Source: Heterobasidion occidentale
Taxonomy: Eukaryota; Basidiomycota; Agaricomycetes; Russulales; Bondarzewiaceae
Direction: 5' to 3'
Assembly: GCA_039111635.1 (NCBI GenBank)
Contig: JBCAQO010000007.1
Span: forward strand, 2,170,001-2,234,000
Length of the DNA: 64,000 nt
Shown here: piece after piece, positions 35,357 to 46,503 of the stretch
Position numbering within the stretch: position 1 is the stretch's first letter
Layout: each line of letters opens with the position of its first letter
Position numbers and translations under genes: made by a program
Notes under the pieces: model-generated
Seen by the model: the letters and a program-made list of their open reading frames with translations, nothing else
The model's database searches: none
What the model was told of the DNA's origin: nothing

Positions 35357-36015
35357 TGGGTTGTCGATGATCAAGTGGGTAGATACAATGGCAGTTGAAC
35401 TTTTTCGAGTCTCTTTCCCAGCTTTTAAGCGAGCCGGTCCAGGGGGTGGCAAATACAGCCGCTTCTCGCGCCTTACCTCATATGTTGAATCCGGCTTCTA
35501 TATCCGCTTCACGATTGGCTGAACAGGTAAGGTTGATGGCGGGACCCATGTGTCCCCGCTGGTGTGCTTTTATCCTATAACAAGTGGATAAGACACTTAT
35601 ATGAAGATATCTACTCATTATAGTCATAGTCATCCTGGGATCCAATGTATTTTGGCGGTCTAAATACCTGGTCTTCTGTTAAAGGAGTATGTGTACTCGA
35701 TTCAATGATGTGCGTGATGTTGGTGAATGCCCGACAGCTTCTTCATCTTCCGTCGCCATCAGCGGTGCTAGCGCTCCCCAGTGCTGCTCACTCTGTATCA
35801 TCGTTCTATCAGTCATGCTACGAGAGCTGTATCTTATTTCAACCCGGATGTCGCCCGGTTTCGTTCACAGATTAGGATGATAGAAAACGCACAAAGACTT
35901 CGAAAACTATGAGTCGCTCAAAAGTGCCGGCATTGGCTGCGGGTATGTATGCGCCATTCCGCCTACATTTGCGATGCCATATTCATTCACAGCCTCGCTA
36001 ATTACCACGAGCCTT
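35357..36015. other. Non-coding region between zinc-finger copy 2 and TPR-CHAT A
   Basis: Left part (to about 35560) is the 5' flank of zinc-finger copy 2 and resembles the flanks of copies 1 and 3. The rest shows no supported gene and should include the 3' end of TPR-CHAT A. Confidence 0.45.
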
Positions 36016-39000
36016 TTACAGGCCAAGATGGATAAAGGGCACCCAGCGGGAAAAAAAGTTGTTCCCCAGCTCAGTACGAAGCTTGGCGACGGCGATGTGG
36101 AGTGCTTGTGCTGCATGCGTAGTGTTCGGGTAAGAGCCGGATATATGATCCCGGAAAAGGTGACCATAGAACTCATCAGCAATCTTTGGCCCATCCTGGT
36201 CATGAATCGACCTGTGCTATACTTTGAGATATTGCTGAACAAAGTAGAGTTGTGATTTCACTGACCACATGGTTGCGACGACCCCACGGAACCCAGAGAA
36301 CAGCAACGTAGCCGCCAGGTGAATAACTTCATCAGGAAGCTTGTCGTCCCCCATCGCAGTCTGGCAAGCACTGAGAAAAGCCAAGGACGCCTTCGGCATG
36401 GGCTGCGACATAATTCGAGAAACCTTCAGTGGACCGTCGCAAAGGAGAAGCGCACTCTCCAGCGGATAAGTTAGATCTTGCCGCCCATGGCAAGCAAAGT
36501 GGGCGATGTATACATCAGAGAGATGATTTAGCACGGCGTCCACGGACGAGGGCGTGCCTGGAATGCCTAACTTGACGAGGGAGGAGACTGAAACGTGCCC
36601 CTCAATTTTGCGCAATTCCTCGCGAGTGCTCGGAAGTGATAGGTGGCCATTGGTTTCGGGCTGTATTGCCACTAACATCTTGAATAAACCTGGGCTTGGT
36701 GTTGGTGGCGGAACAAGGAGACTGGTGAGCGTGGGCGTATAAGACGAAATTGCAAAGTTCGAGATATCCTCGAGGTCGCCTAGGCTAGAATCATATATAC
36801 CGGCTGCATGAATAGGAAGAAAAGAAAATAGCCCTGCTGGACACCACCACAGACGTGAAGGTGACTCAGATCTCTGCATAGATGTGAATATATCAACATC
36901 GGAGCACTGCCAATCTACGGACCACGGACCTCAAGTTTCAGAGAACGGATCACGGGCTTGACTATGAATGTCCAGAGTGTTGCAAGTACGTCACGGAAAA
37001 CATGATCTGGATCACGAACAACCGTATGCACTTTCTGTCGTCCAAGGTGCCTTTCCTGTGGGAAAGGAGGGCGCGCATCGTCACGAAATGTTTGTGCTTT
37101 CTGAACAAGGGCTTGAAGAGTGACTGTAGTTTCATGAGGGAGGGAGGCAAGCGTATTCGACACGGCACCACGTATGGAGTCAACGAGGGCTGTTGCATCA
37201 GAAGACGAAAAAGAGGGAAGTGGTAACTGCTTCACGCCGTCCATTGTGACGATCAAAGCATGGCACGCGGTCCTGGTGGCGTTCAGCAAGACAACGGGGC
37301 CATGAGCAGCAGCCTTCTGCAGAGCATTCAATTTCCTTGGAAGTAAAAATCCTTCAAAGCCTTGTAACTTTCGAACTTCCCTGAGTACTGCTAACCACTC
37401 CTCGTTGAGGCGGCGATACTGCACTGCCTCAGCCTCTGTAGACATCATCATCTGCACGTCGTCAGACACGCCTTTCCGGGCATTGCGAAGTGACCCTTGC
37501 TCCAGGGCGCTTGAAATATCCAAGAGTCTTTGGGCCAATGGTGAATCGACTGATCGAAGCTCGTCAAAAGGAGTTCGTAGCTGCAGTGCCTGTGACCAAA
37601 GAATGGATCTCCCTTCTTCTAGCAATTCGACTGCCTCTTCGTAACAACTAGCTCGAATAGCGCAAGCGGCAGCATCGCTCGAGAGAGTATTACCCCGCAG
37701 CTGCTCGGCGAGAATCTCCCTACGCGAGTGCATGTCTGAGGCTAGCATTGCAACATGCGGCAAGTGTCCAACGGCAGTTCTATACGCTTCCAAGGCAGAT
37801 GCGTGACTTTTATCATCTGCATAATTCGCCCACATTCGTGCGGCTCGGAAACGATCCAACACAGGGGCAGGCTCACTGGTTGCCGCAGTGCGATAGGCGT
37901 TCATCGCCGCGTCCAAGTCATCAGGCTGTCCACCATCTAAACTAGATCGTGCGAAAAGGTAGGATGCTCGCATGGCCAAATATCCACATTGACTGGGGTG
38001 AAACGAAGGCAAAGCTGTGATGGCATCTCGCTGCAAGGAAATTGCCTCATCAAGATCCCCTACTCGTCCACTGTGCTCGAATCGGGTAAACAGGGTGCCT
38101 GCTAAGTTGTTTAGTACATCGGAGCGTTGGTAATGTTGCGCAGGTAACAGGCGAAGAGCTGCTTGGTGATGAATGATTGCCTCGTCAAGGTCATCCGTCA
38201 GAAATTTCTGCTCAAAACGTGCGGAGAGTGCGTTGGCCAGGTTGTTAAGCGAATCAGGGCGTAGAGGATGTTCGGTAGGCAACAGCTGTAGGGTTTTCCG
38301 GTGACATGAGATCGCTTCGTTGAGGTCATCCGCGCCACCTGTTTGCTTGAACCGAGTAAAAAGCGCCTCTGCGAGATTGTTCAAGGATAGTGGTCGTTTG
38401 GGATGCAGGATAGGGCGCATCTCGAGGGTTTGCCGGTGCAGCGAGATTGCTTCTGAGATATCATTGACGAGGCCTACTCGCCTGAACCGCTTAGAGAGTG
38501 CATTTGCCAGGTTGTTGGAAAAGCTCGAGCGCTGAGGGAGTTGTGTGGGCAACTGATCGAGGGCCGTCCGTAGAAGGGAGATTGACTCATCAAGGTCATC
38601 AACTGAACCTGTTTGATCAAATCGCATAGACAGTGTGATGGCTAAATTGTTGAGTCCAGCGGGGCGCTCAGCATGTGATGCAGGGAATAGTGTGAGGGCT
38701 TCACGATGGAGGCCAATCGCCTCATCAAGATTATCGGCAGAACCCATTTGTCGGAATCGTGAAAATAGGACTGAACCCAGGTTATTTAGTGACACTGGGC
38801 GATCAGCATGTGGGACGGGGCGAAGAGCGAGGGCTTCTCTATGGAGCATGATGGCCTCCTCAAAGTCAGCTATCGTACCCTTCTGGTCGAAACGCCACTG
38901 AAGTGCGTTCGCTAGATTGTTGAGTGAGTTTGGCCGGTTGACATGAGGAATAGGACGCAGCACGACAGCCTCTCGGTAAAGCAGGATTGAATTTTCGAGA

Positions 39001-40882
39001 TCGTCCATAGACCCTTTCTGCTCATATCTTGTTGATAGAGCGCTTGCGAGATTAGTTGTCAGAGCGGACTTGCCGGCATGTGAGACAGGGTGTAGCGTGA
39101 GGATTTGCTGATAAAGCGAAATAGCTTCATCGAGGTCCTCGCTCAAACCATTGCGGTCGAAGCGCATGATGAGGACACTTGTGAGATTGTCCAGTGAGGT
39201 AGAATGATTGGGATTCGAGGCAGGGCGTAGGTGCAGAGCGTCTCGATGAAGAGCAATGGCTTCATTGAGGTCATCTGCCTGGCCTTGCCGCTGGAAGCGA
39301 GAAACAAGGAAGCATGCGAGAATGAATAGTGAGTCGGACCGATCAGGATGTGAAGCAGGTAATATAATTAGAGAATCTCTGTGAAGAGATATCAATTGTT
39401 CAAGATCCTCGGCTTGACCGTTGCGTCCGAATCGAGTCAATAGCGAATTGATGAGATTCTTGAGTGATGCAGATCGAGTAGGATGTGGAGGAGGAAAGAA
39501 GGTGAGAGCCTCCTGGCGGAGAGCGATGGTCCTATCAAGGTCATACGCTACGCCCCTTCTGTGGTATCGGATAGAGAGTGCGGCTGCGAGATTAGTGAGT
39601 GCATTTGAGCGCTGAGGGTGTGGCATGGGGAGAAGTTTGAGAATCTCTTCTTGGAATGATATAGCATCTTGGAGATCCACGTCGCTTTGAACGTGATGGA
39701 TCTCATCAGAAGTACGTTGGCTAAGTTGCCGAGGACCTTGTAACGTTTGGGGTGCATCGTATGTAGAAGCTGAAGGACTCCCTGCAGAGTTCCAACTGCA
39801 GCAGCAAGATTCTCCATGTTGCCAGATGAAGCGAACTGCTCCAGAAGTATGTTGGCGCGTCGAGCGATATCAAATGCTTGGGCAGCCTCGTAGTCATATC
39901 CTAGCTCTTGTGCGCGGAATCTGACGCTCTCGGAGAGATCATGAGATTTCCCCATCAAGATGAACTTGGTGAGATGCGCCGCCGAGAGCTTTTTTAGCAC
40001 CCGCGGTCTATCGGGATGCGAAGGAGGCAAGAGTCCCAACGATTGCTGGTACGACGAGACAGCTTCTTCCAAGCTCGATAGCTCATTCGCGTGAAAGAAT
40101 AGCAGCACAAGAGCGTCACCGAGGCTGCTTAACAAAAACGATCGTTTAGGATCTGACGACTCGTGCAGCTGAATGGCCATCTGGTAGAGGGAGATCGACG
40201 TGTTCAAACTTGATTTCGAAGGCGCCTGGCAAAATTCGGTAACACAGACAAGTGCGAGATCGGTCAATTGGGATGACTGTTCGTACAGAGCAGCACTGCG
40301 AAGGAATATTTCCTTGCGGCGGGAGGACGAACAAGTCAGCCCTTAGCATGAGGGATATTTGAATTATGCCAACGTACTTGCAAACCGAGTCCCTGTGCCA
40401 TTTTCGCTTCCGACTTGACACCGTTCCACCCGATTTTTGAAGCCTTCTCCAGCAGGTCAATGGCCTCGTCCAATGGCCAGTCCAGCCCAGTCCGATAAAA
40501 TCTTAAGATCAATGCCAGAGCGAAGTTGCTCATCAAGTCGGGTCGAGAGGAATGAGATATGGGGCATAGATGAAGTGCTCCGTGAAGAAAGGGAAGAGAG
40601 CTGTCGAGTAATGAGAGCTGACTGGTCTCCTTGCATTCCACGAGAATAGACGCAGCGAGTTGTGATGATTCGTCAGCATCGTCGCTTTGGTCTTCAAAGT
40701 CGGGCATGATCTTAGATACAGCTGTCACCTGTTTGAAACAGAATCAGACATCATCAAGAGCTTCAACGAGAGTATAAAGATAAGGAAAGCACTTGATTTC
40801 GGATCATGCTCTCAGTGGATTCGGTTATCCCATCATCATTGGATTGATCCAATGAGGTCGTGTTGACATCATTGGCGATCAT
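36016..40882 (-). CDS. TPR-CHAT protease-like protein A
   Basis: Large predicted intracellular protein of about 1,540 residues joining tetratricopeptide repeats to a caspase-clan CHAT domain. Exons: 40793-40882, 40378-40728, 36930-40312, 36266-36873 and 36016-36211 (introns 64, 65, 56 and 54 nt). After an acidic start and a helical region shared with protein C (TDLALVCVTEFCQ) come about 13 TPR units of about 42 residues (consensus LNNLAxALxxRFxQ...DLDEAIxLHREAL). A conserved linker follows (EEAVELLEEGRSILWSQALQLR), then CHAT: GPVVLLNATR, LFSFLPIHAAGIY, catalytic His in AHFACHGRQD, catalytic Cys in FLSACQTAMG, and the end RWVPFIHLGL. One frame break near 39700-39710, at the first TPR unit, separates it from the N-terminus; otherwise the reading frame is open. 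Confidence 0.85.
37990..39710 (-). repeat. Tandem TPR-coding repeats in TPR-CHAT A (about 13 units of 126 bp)
   Basis: Each unit encodes about 42 residues with the core RF..x G..DL(D/N)EAI and a P-HP-R turn between helices. The same codon blocks recur, so the array is visible at DNA level as well as protein level. Confidence 0.85.
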
Positions 40883-43124
40883 GAACGTGGATGACGATCA
40901 ATGTTGTTCGATAGGAAGGCGGAGGGTCAGAGTAGATTCGAGGTGATTCGAGGTGAATTGTGTGCGAATTGCTCAACAAGATCAGGGCGTAAGGCAAGTT
41001 CAGGAGAATCACACCATAGGTCAGACTCCCGCGTGTATGTGATGCCTTTAATATTGAGCGCCTAGGTGGCTGTGAAGACCGAGTTAGTAAATCGAAGCTG
41101 GCAGACATGCATTATGAAACTTGCCCGTTGTCGTGACTACATCTTGACAAAACATGCACAATTCGATGTGAGCGTTTCTGTATCGCTGGAGAAAACTAGT
41201 GGTAACTTCGTCTATTGCAAGAGAAAAAAAAGTATCTAAGAGTGACAAATTCAATAGCACCTATATCGACAAGCCACATACGTCGGAGAACTGCGCCAAA
41301 TGCGATCATATAGCTAAAGAGTGATGGTCCTTGGTCCTTGAGTTGTGGTACAGGCTATCAGATAGGGCTCATATCGGCAAATGCACCTCACGATTTTCGA
41401 ATCTGTAAAATAAGAGCAGATACGAGTGTCTACAACATGGAAGCACGTATGTCCGTCTCCGAAAGATAGTCAAGACAACTCACCGGTCATGATTAGGTGA
41501 AAAGGGTCGATGGTCAAGCGCTCGTTATCCTGAATGGTGAGGGACGCGCCGACGTCGAGAAGTAGACATTCCAATATGTCGGTGACCTATGGCCGATAAG
41601 TCGATGTGAAAGAGGGAAGATCATGGAAACGCAAGTTCACGAGTGTCGGATCCCACGGAAAGAACACGAACAGAAGTTGGCCTGGCAAAGCATCCGGCAA
41701 ACTGAGCCATGTAAACACAATACACGCCATACCTATCTGCTGATGTTGTTATGCAGAAACTCGTTTCATGATGATGCTGGCGTGATTCTGGTAAGTGAGA
41801 TTACACACTATGTCTGCCACTCGGCTTCGTCATTTTTGGGGCTGCTCTCCATATCACTTGCTACTGCTGTGCCCCATTGCTTTCAACAAAAGTTATATAT
41901 TCTTCCATGTAGGAGACATCACGTGAATATGAAGAGCTGATTGTCACAAAAAACACTGTTGACATATATGGAAGGGTGGAATAGGTTTCGTCAAGTCTAT
42001 CTCCACTCTCTTCCTACCCCTGCGAAACCTAACCCTAGTCTCCCACAGCTGGCTGCAGCCTGCAACGTTCGCCCAGGTTTGTCCTTCCTGATGACCACCA
42101 AACTCTGCCTTCGAGTCTCAGTTACTGCTCAAGCATCCAAGCATATCCTTCGTTCATTATAATCACTTTAAGGGCTGATTCGTGGGTTCTGGAAAGCAGG
42201 TTTCAATGGACAAATTCAAGGTGCAGACAGTCAATCGTTTTATCAAGAGCTCGTCAGTCCTACCATGGTACTACCTTGTCTTTTGAAAGTTATGATAACT
42301 TATAGAACCACTTTATATCAGGCCGGAAAACTCATGCTTTGAAAGCGGGTTTTAACATGCCCCTTCGTTTCTTCGTTCCACATCCATTCAGCTCCTTAAG
42401 TGTTCCCAAACAACTTGAGCTTCGTCCATCCGACGTCTATCCGAGTTCACAACTACATCATCTACCACGCGAACATATGACGCGTTTTCTCTCTGCTATG
42501 AAGCGTTCCTGTCCTGTGGTCGATCTTGCGTGCCTTCTCACGAATACAGCCTCTGTCGATGCTGTCCAAAGCATCCCGCGGTACAGGCTATGCAACATTG
42601 AGCGCGAGCCGTACTGTTCTCTCTCGTTATGGGCAAGGCAGCTTCATACGCAGACTTGATCATCATCGCATCTATGTCTCATAGGGCGCTGGGTTCACTC
42701 TTCTACGAAAAGTGCATCTTCTTCGAGTTTTCTGACCTCGATTGACTGCAGCGCCCATCTGCGCCGTTTACAGTGGATCCCGAGGTCAGGTAATATCTGT
42801 CTACGCCTCTTGTGACAGGCATACTTGGTTCAACTCAAACCTGTGCCAATGCGCGTCATTAGCTGTTAATCTTAGTTGTTCCGATAGTCCTCACGCGCCA
42901 GCCGGGCTGTATACTTGGATGGGCAGTTCTCGATGCTGTGCTTCTAAGGAAAACAGCGTAGCACAGGTCTTGATCGGTAGTGTTCCCCATCCGGTACACA
43001 TTGCTATAAGCTCTCTGTATCATTAAGAATGGAACAAACATCAGCATACGGACAGCTCATGGTGCTAGAGTAGAAAAGCGATCTCTGTTGGACTGGGTTC
43101 CCACAGTTTCCTGAGTGCACCACG
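40883..43124. other. Divergent intergenic region between TPR-CHAT A and caspase-2
   Basis: About 2.2 kb between two outward-facing genes. It contains a short direct repeat (GATTCGAGGT twice near 40935). Frames at 41623-41940 and 42339-42659 (plus) reach about 105 residues but have no motif or intron support. No transposon ends were recognised. Confidence 0.4.
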
Positions 43125-45417
43125 ATGTCTAGCCTCGAAAAGATCTCTCCAAAGTCAGTACTCATCGTCTTTCAATTTGTGACCGACATTGATCCATTAT
43201 ATTCCCTGACAGTCATCACATTTTCGGCCTCATTATTGGAATCAATGAGGTACGACATCCACATCAGATGTGCATGTCGTGCATCTCTGCTAATTTCGAC
43301 GTCCAGTACCCTTACTCAGAGCACGAAAATTTGGCTGGCTGCGTGGAAGATGTCACATCAATGCAGGCATTCCTCATCAACAATCTCCACGTACCCGCAT
43401 CACAGATCATTCTTCTCTGCGACATGGATGCCACCCGAGCAAACATTCTTTTGAGTTTCAAAGCGCACTTCACCGAGAATCCAAGAATTCATGAAGGTGA
43501 CGCTATCATCATCTTCTACGCAGGACATGGGGGCCGTACGGAGGCGCCGCAGGAGTGGAACACAAGTGACCGTTACATCGAGACCATCATCCCTCATGAC
43601 GAAGGAAGCAAAGATAGTGAAGGCGATCCTATTACCGGCATCCCAGATCGTACGGTCAATGCCCTCCTTCGTCAGCTGGTCTCTGCGAAGGGGAACAACA
43701 TCGTGAGCCTCGTCGTGGATACGCATTCGCTTGCTGTGCTAATCTCCCTCCTAGACCGTCATATTCGATTCTTGCCATTCTGGTGGCATAACTCGCGAAG
43801 CCCTCAATGCTCCTCTCAGTCAGCTGCACGCTCGGTTCACCCCTAACTCATGCCCTATTAGCAGTGACACCGACAAGGATATCTGGTTGGACGATCACTC
43901 TTGTAACGCTACGCACAAAATTCCGTCTAGATTCCGATATCACGCCATATCTTCACATGTCCTCCTGGCTGCTTGTCGCGAGGAGGAGCAAGCCCTTGAA
44001 GACCCTATAGCTAGTCCTCCTTCTGGGGTCTTCTCTGCTGCGCTTCTCGAGTGCCTGAAGGCGCTACCACTCAAGTCTGTCACGTATTGGGTATTGTTTG
44101 ACCAGCTAAACACCCGTTTATTCACAGCGTATCCTGGTCTTCGCCTCCTCCAGACTCCACAGTGCGAAGGAAAGAACAAGAATCGAGTTCTGTTCGATGG
44201 CAAAAGCGATATGCATGGGCAAAGAGGATCCAAGTTGATAGTGAGCAATGAGGGGAAGCTCAAGGTCGACGCTGGTAGAATGCATGGTGTAGGCCTTGCG
44301 ACAGAATTCTTGATCCAGGATGCTGTCAGCGACACCTCTCCTCGGATCAACAATAGGATCCTTGTAGCCCAAGAAGTTTGGGCCGGGACAACCATCTTGG
44401 GCAAACGGCCTGGAGATTCAGAGTTCGCTGTCTCAACGGGAGCGAGAGCCTTCATTTCGAAATTCACCCATGATGAATCGGAATTGAAAGTGTATCTCGA
44501 GGAGCCAGAGGCTGACTCGCCTGCCCTAGGGGAGGTTCGCCTCTTGAGCCGACCTGATGAGTCTCACCATCCTGCATACAGAATAATACTGGTTGATTCT
44601 CGCTCTGAGATTGATGTCGCTCTTATGCAAGGGGCGAGCGGAGACGTCATCATCGAGAGGTTGGATCTGCTCCTATCAACATATGCTGATTGCACAGTTT
44701 ACATAAAAAAGCCTGGGAGCCGACTCGAGCATCTTCCCTTCATTTTTGACGCAGTGGCTCATTTCAAGTATCATCTCAAACGTCATCATCTCATTGAGAC
44801 GCTCCGCACTGTTTCCGCACCTCACACAGACGATCCACTCTCAGGCATCACGATCCAAATCCATCGTTTGAGCAAAGAACCAGACAATCGTGTTTTGGTT
44901 TTTGGATGCAGGAAATCTACTCGTCGATAATCACGCAAACCTGGTCTCAGATGAAGAGGCTGACTATGGCATCGCAATCGTCAATAAATCCAGTTACGAC
45001 TTAATTCCCTACCTGTTCTACTTCGATCCGTCTGACTACAGCATACAGGTAGGTCGCCTCGGGAATGGCTTCACAGCTGAGTAATAATGAATTTTTTCTC
45101 AGGCATTATATCTACCTCCCTCTCCCACAATGTCCCCACCTCTTCATCACATGTCCAATGTCACTGTCAGATATGCAGCAGATGGATACGATCCCGTCAT
45201 CTTTTTCCTCCGCAAAGGGCAGTCGGATACCGGATTTCTCAAGTTGTTCATATCGATGAAATATAGGAATTTGGAAGTAATCGCACAAGAGTCACCCTCC
45301 ACCACCTTTTCTAGAGGAGATAAGAAGAGGGAGAGCCGAGATGCCAATGTCTGGGGATCATGGATCTCTGCTATAACGGTCACGAGCTCGTCTGTCGCAG
45401 GCGATTCCGCCGAGTAG
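43125..45417 (+). CDS. Caspase-like cysteine protease (peptidase C14), caspase-2
   Basis: Paralogue of caspase-1. Exons 43125-43153, 43213-43249, 43307-43702, 43755-45048 and 45103-45417. The fold begins IFGLIIGINE; catalytic His in FYAGHGGR; catalytic Cys in FDSCHSGG; PHDEG and GIPDRTV are conserved. The C-terminal beta-rich segment (DYGIAIVNKS ... FYFDPSDYSIQ; DTGFLKLFIS) matches caspase-1, and three introns sit at identical positions. The frame breaks in a TTTTT run at about 44899-44903: removing one T joins VLVF to the conserved AGNLLVDNHANL, and the exon total of 2,071 is one over a multiple of three. As written the product stops at about 44930 and loses the C-terminal domain, with the protease core intact. 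It sits between TPR-CHAT A and B. Confidence 0.8.
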
Positions 45418-46503
45418 GTCAGAGTCGTATGCTTCACCGTAGATGTGGATTGTCGGAGGTTGGGGTCAAGTATATGCGAATCATGGGTTCAAGAGGGGTA
45501 CTTCGCTTTGATGTCTTTTTAGTGCGACGCTCTGTATATTCTGCTAATCACTGTTACGGGGCTTTGAACAAGGGCGGAACCTCTGCTAGTCATCTTAGTA
45601 GATACTGATGTACAGTAGGTAATATTCCTTTCTATCCTGCGCGACAGCTGAAAGTCTGGATGAGCTTCACAGTCGGGCGAGTGGGAGGGGGATACTCTAG
45701 TAGAGCGCCCGCCTGATCGGCTCGGCTACTCGGCAGTGGAGCCGGAATCGCGTCACTCAACCTGGGTTAGGGTTTGGGTGATCCTAAGCTCCTCGACAAT
45801 GCTCATTGCTCAACAAAACGGTTCTCTCATCGCGGCTTACCACCCAGGTTGTCTTGCGTTCTGACTACGTGTCAAGAACGTCCGAGTGCTCATGATACCC
45901 TGTTAAACCATCTCTTTCCATGACTACCGACTAATACTCGGTAATCTATCAAGACTGCAAGCTCATCATCTGTTCACAGTCGGAATATGGAAGTCGGAGG
46001 AGGTCGGAGGGTTGAAGCGAGGCTTGGGCGTATGGATGGCGCGCTCACGAGGTGCGCTTAGTGGTCATTACTTCGAAGGCGCAGTTTTGACGTTACATAT
46101 ATAAGGGCCAGAAATATGCACCAGCGCTTGCTTTTATGAGCGCTCTCCTCTATCTCCATTCACATCATACGGCCCTGTCTTCTTATGATATCGGCTCGTA
46201 CCAGTAGCTGTGCTTGCCAATTGATGGCAGGCACAGCAGAGGCTGCGACCAGTGAATCCATTTTGATGTGAACATGGAATAGGCCACACAAAAGAGGATA
46301 AAACGTGTGGACGAAAATGAGGTGAGAAGTCTGATTTCAACACTTCTTCTTGATTATTGCGTTATAACTCTCAACTTAGCGTCAGCTTCCTATGATTACC
46401 CACAACTCCCCTCAACAGCCAGTCTAATCCATCGAATTTCGCAAGAGGCGTACCAGCCGCATCCCAATTTGCAAGCACTGCAGGCATTGGTTCGAACACG
46501 TTG
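45418..46503. other. Intergenic region upstream of TPR-CHAT B
   Basis: About 1.1 kb with no supported gene. Upstream in-frame extensions of TPR-CHAT B (46388-46503) are possible but the start is unresolved. One GGGTTAGGGTTTGGG stretch occurs near 45766. Confidence 0.4.

Noticed and set aside
37000..38900. Many plus-strand frames of 60-90 residues inside TPR-CHAT A (for example 38635-38901)
   Set aside because: They are antisense shadows of the TPR repeats, which recur with the repeat period.
41623..42659. Plus-strand frames of about 105 residues in the TPR-CHAT A/caspase-2 gap
   Set aside because: No domain, no conserved splice sites, no similarity to neighbouring genes; left as intergenic.
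45760..45785. TTAGGG-like stretches (also near 52787 and, as CCTAA, near 42031)
   Set aside because: Each contains only one to two units, too few to call interstitial telomeric repeats.
46480..46500. GGTTCGAAC resembling a tRNA T-loop
   Set aside because: No acceptor, D-arm or anticodon arm can be folded around it; it lies in the 5' region of TPR-CHAT B.
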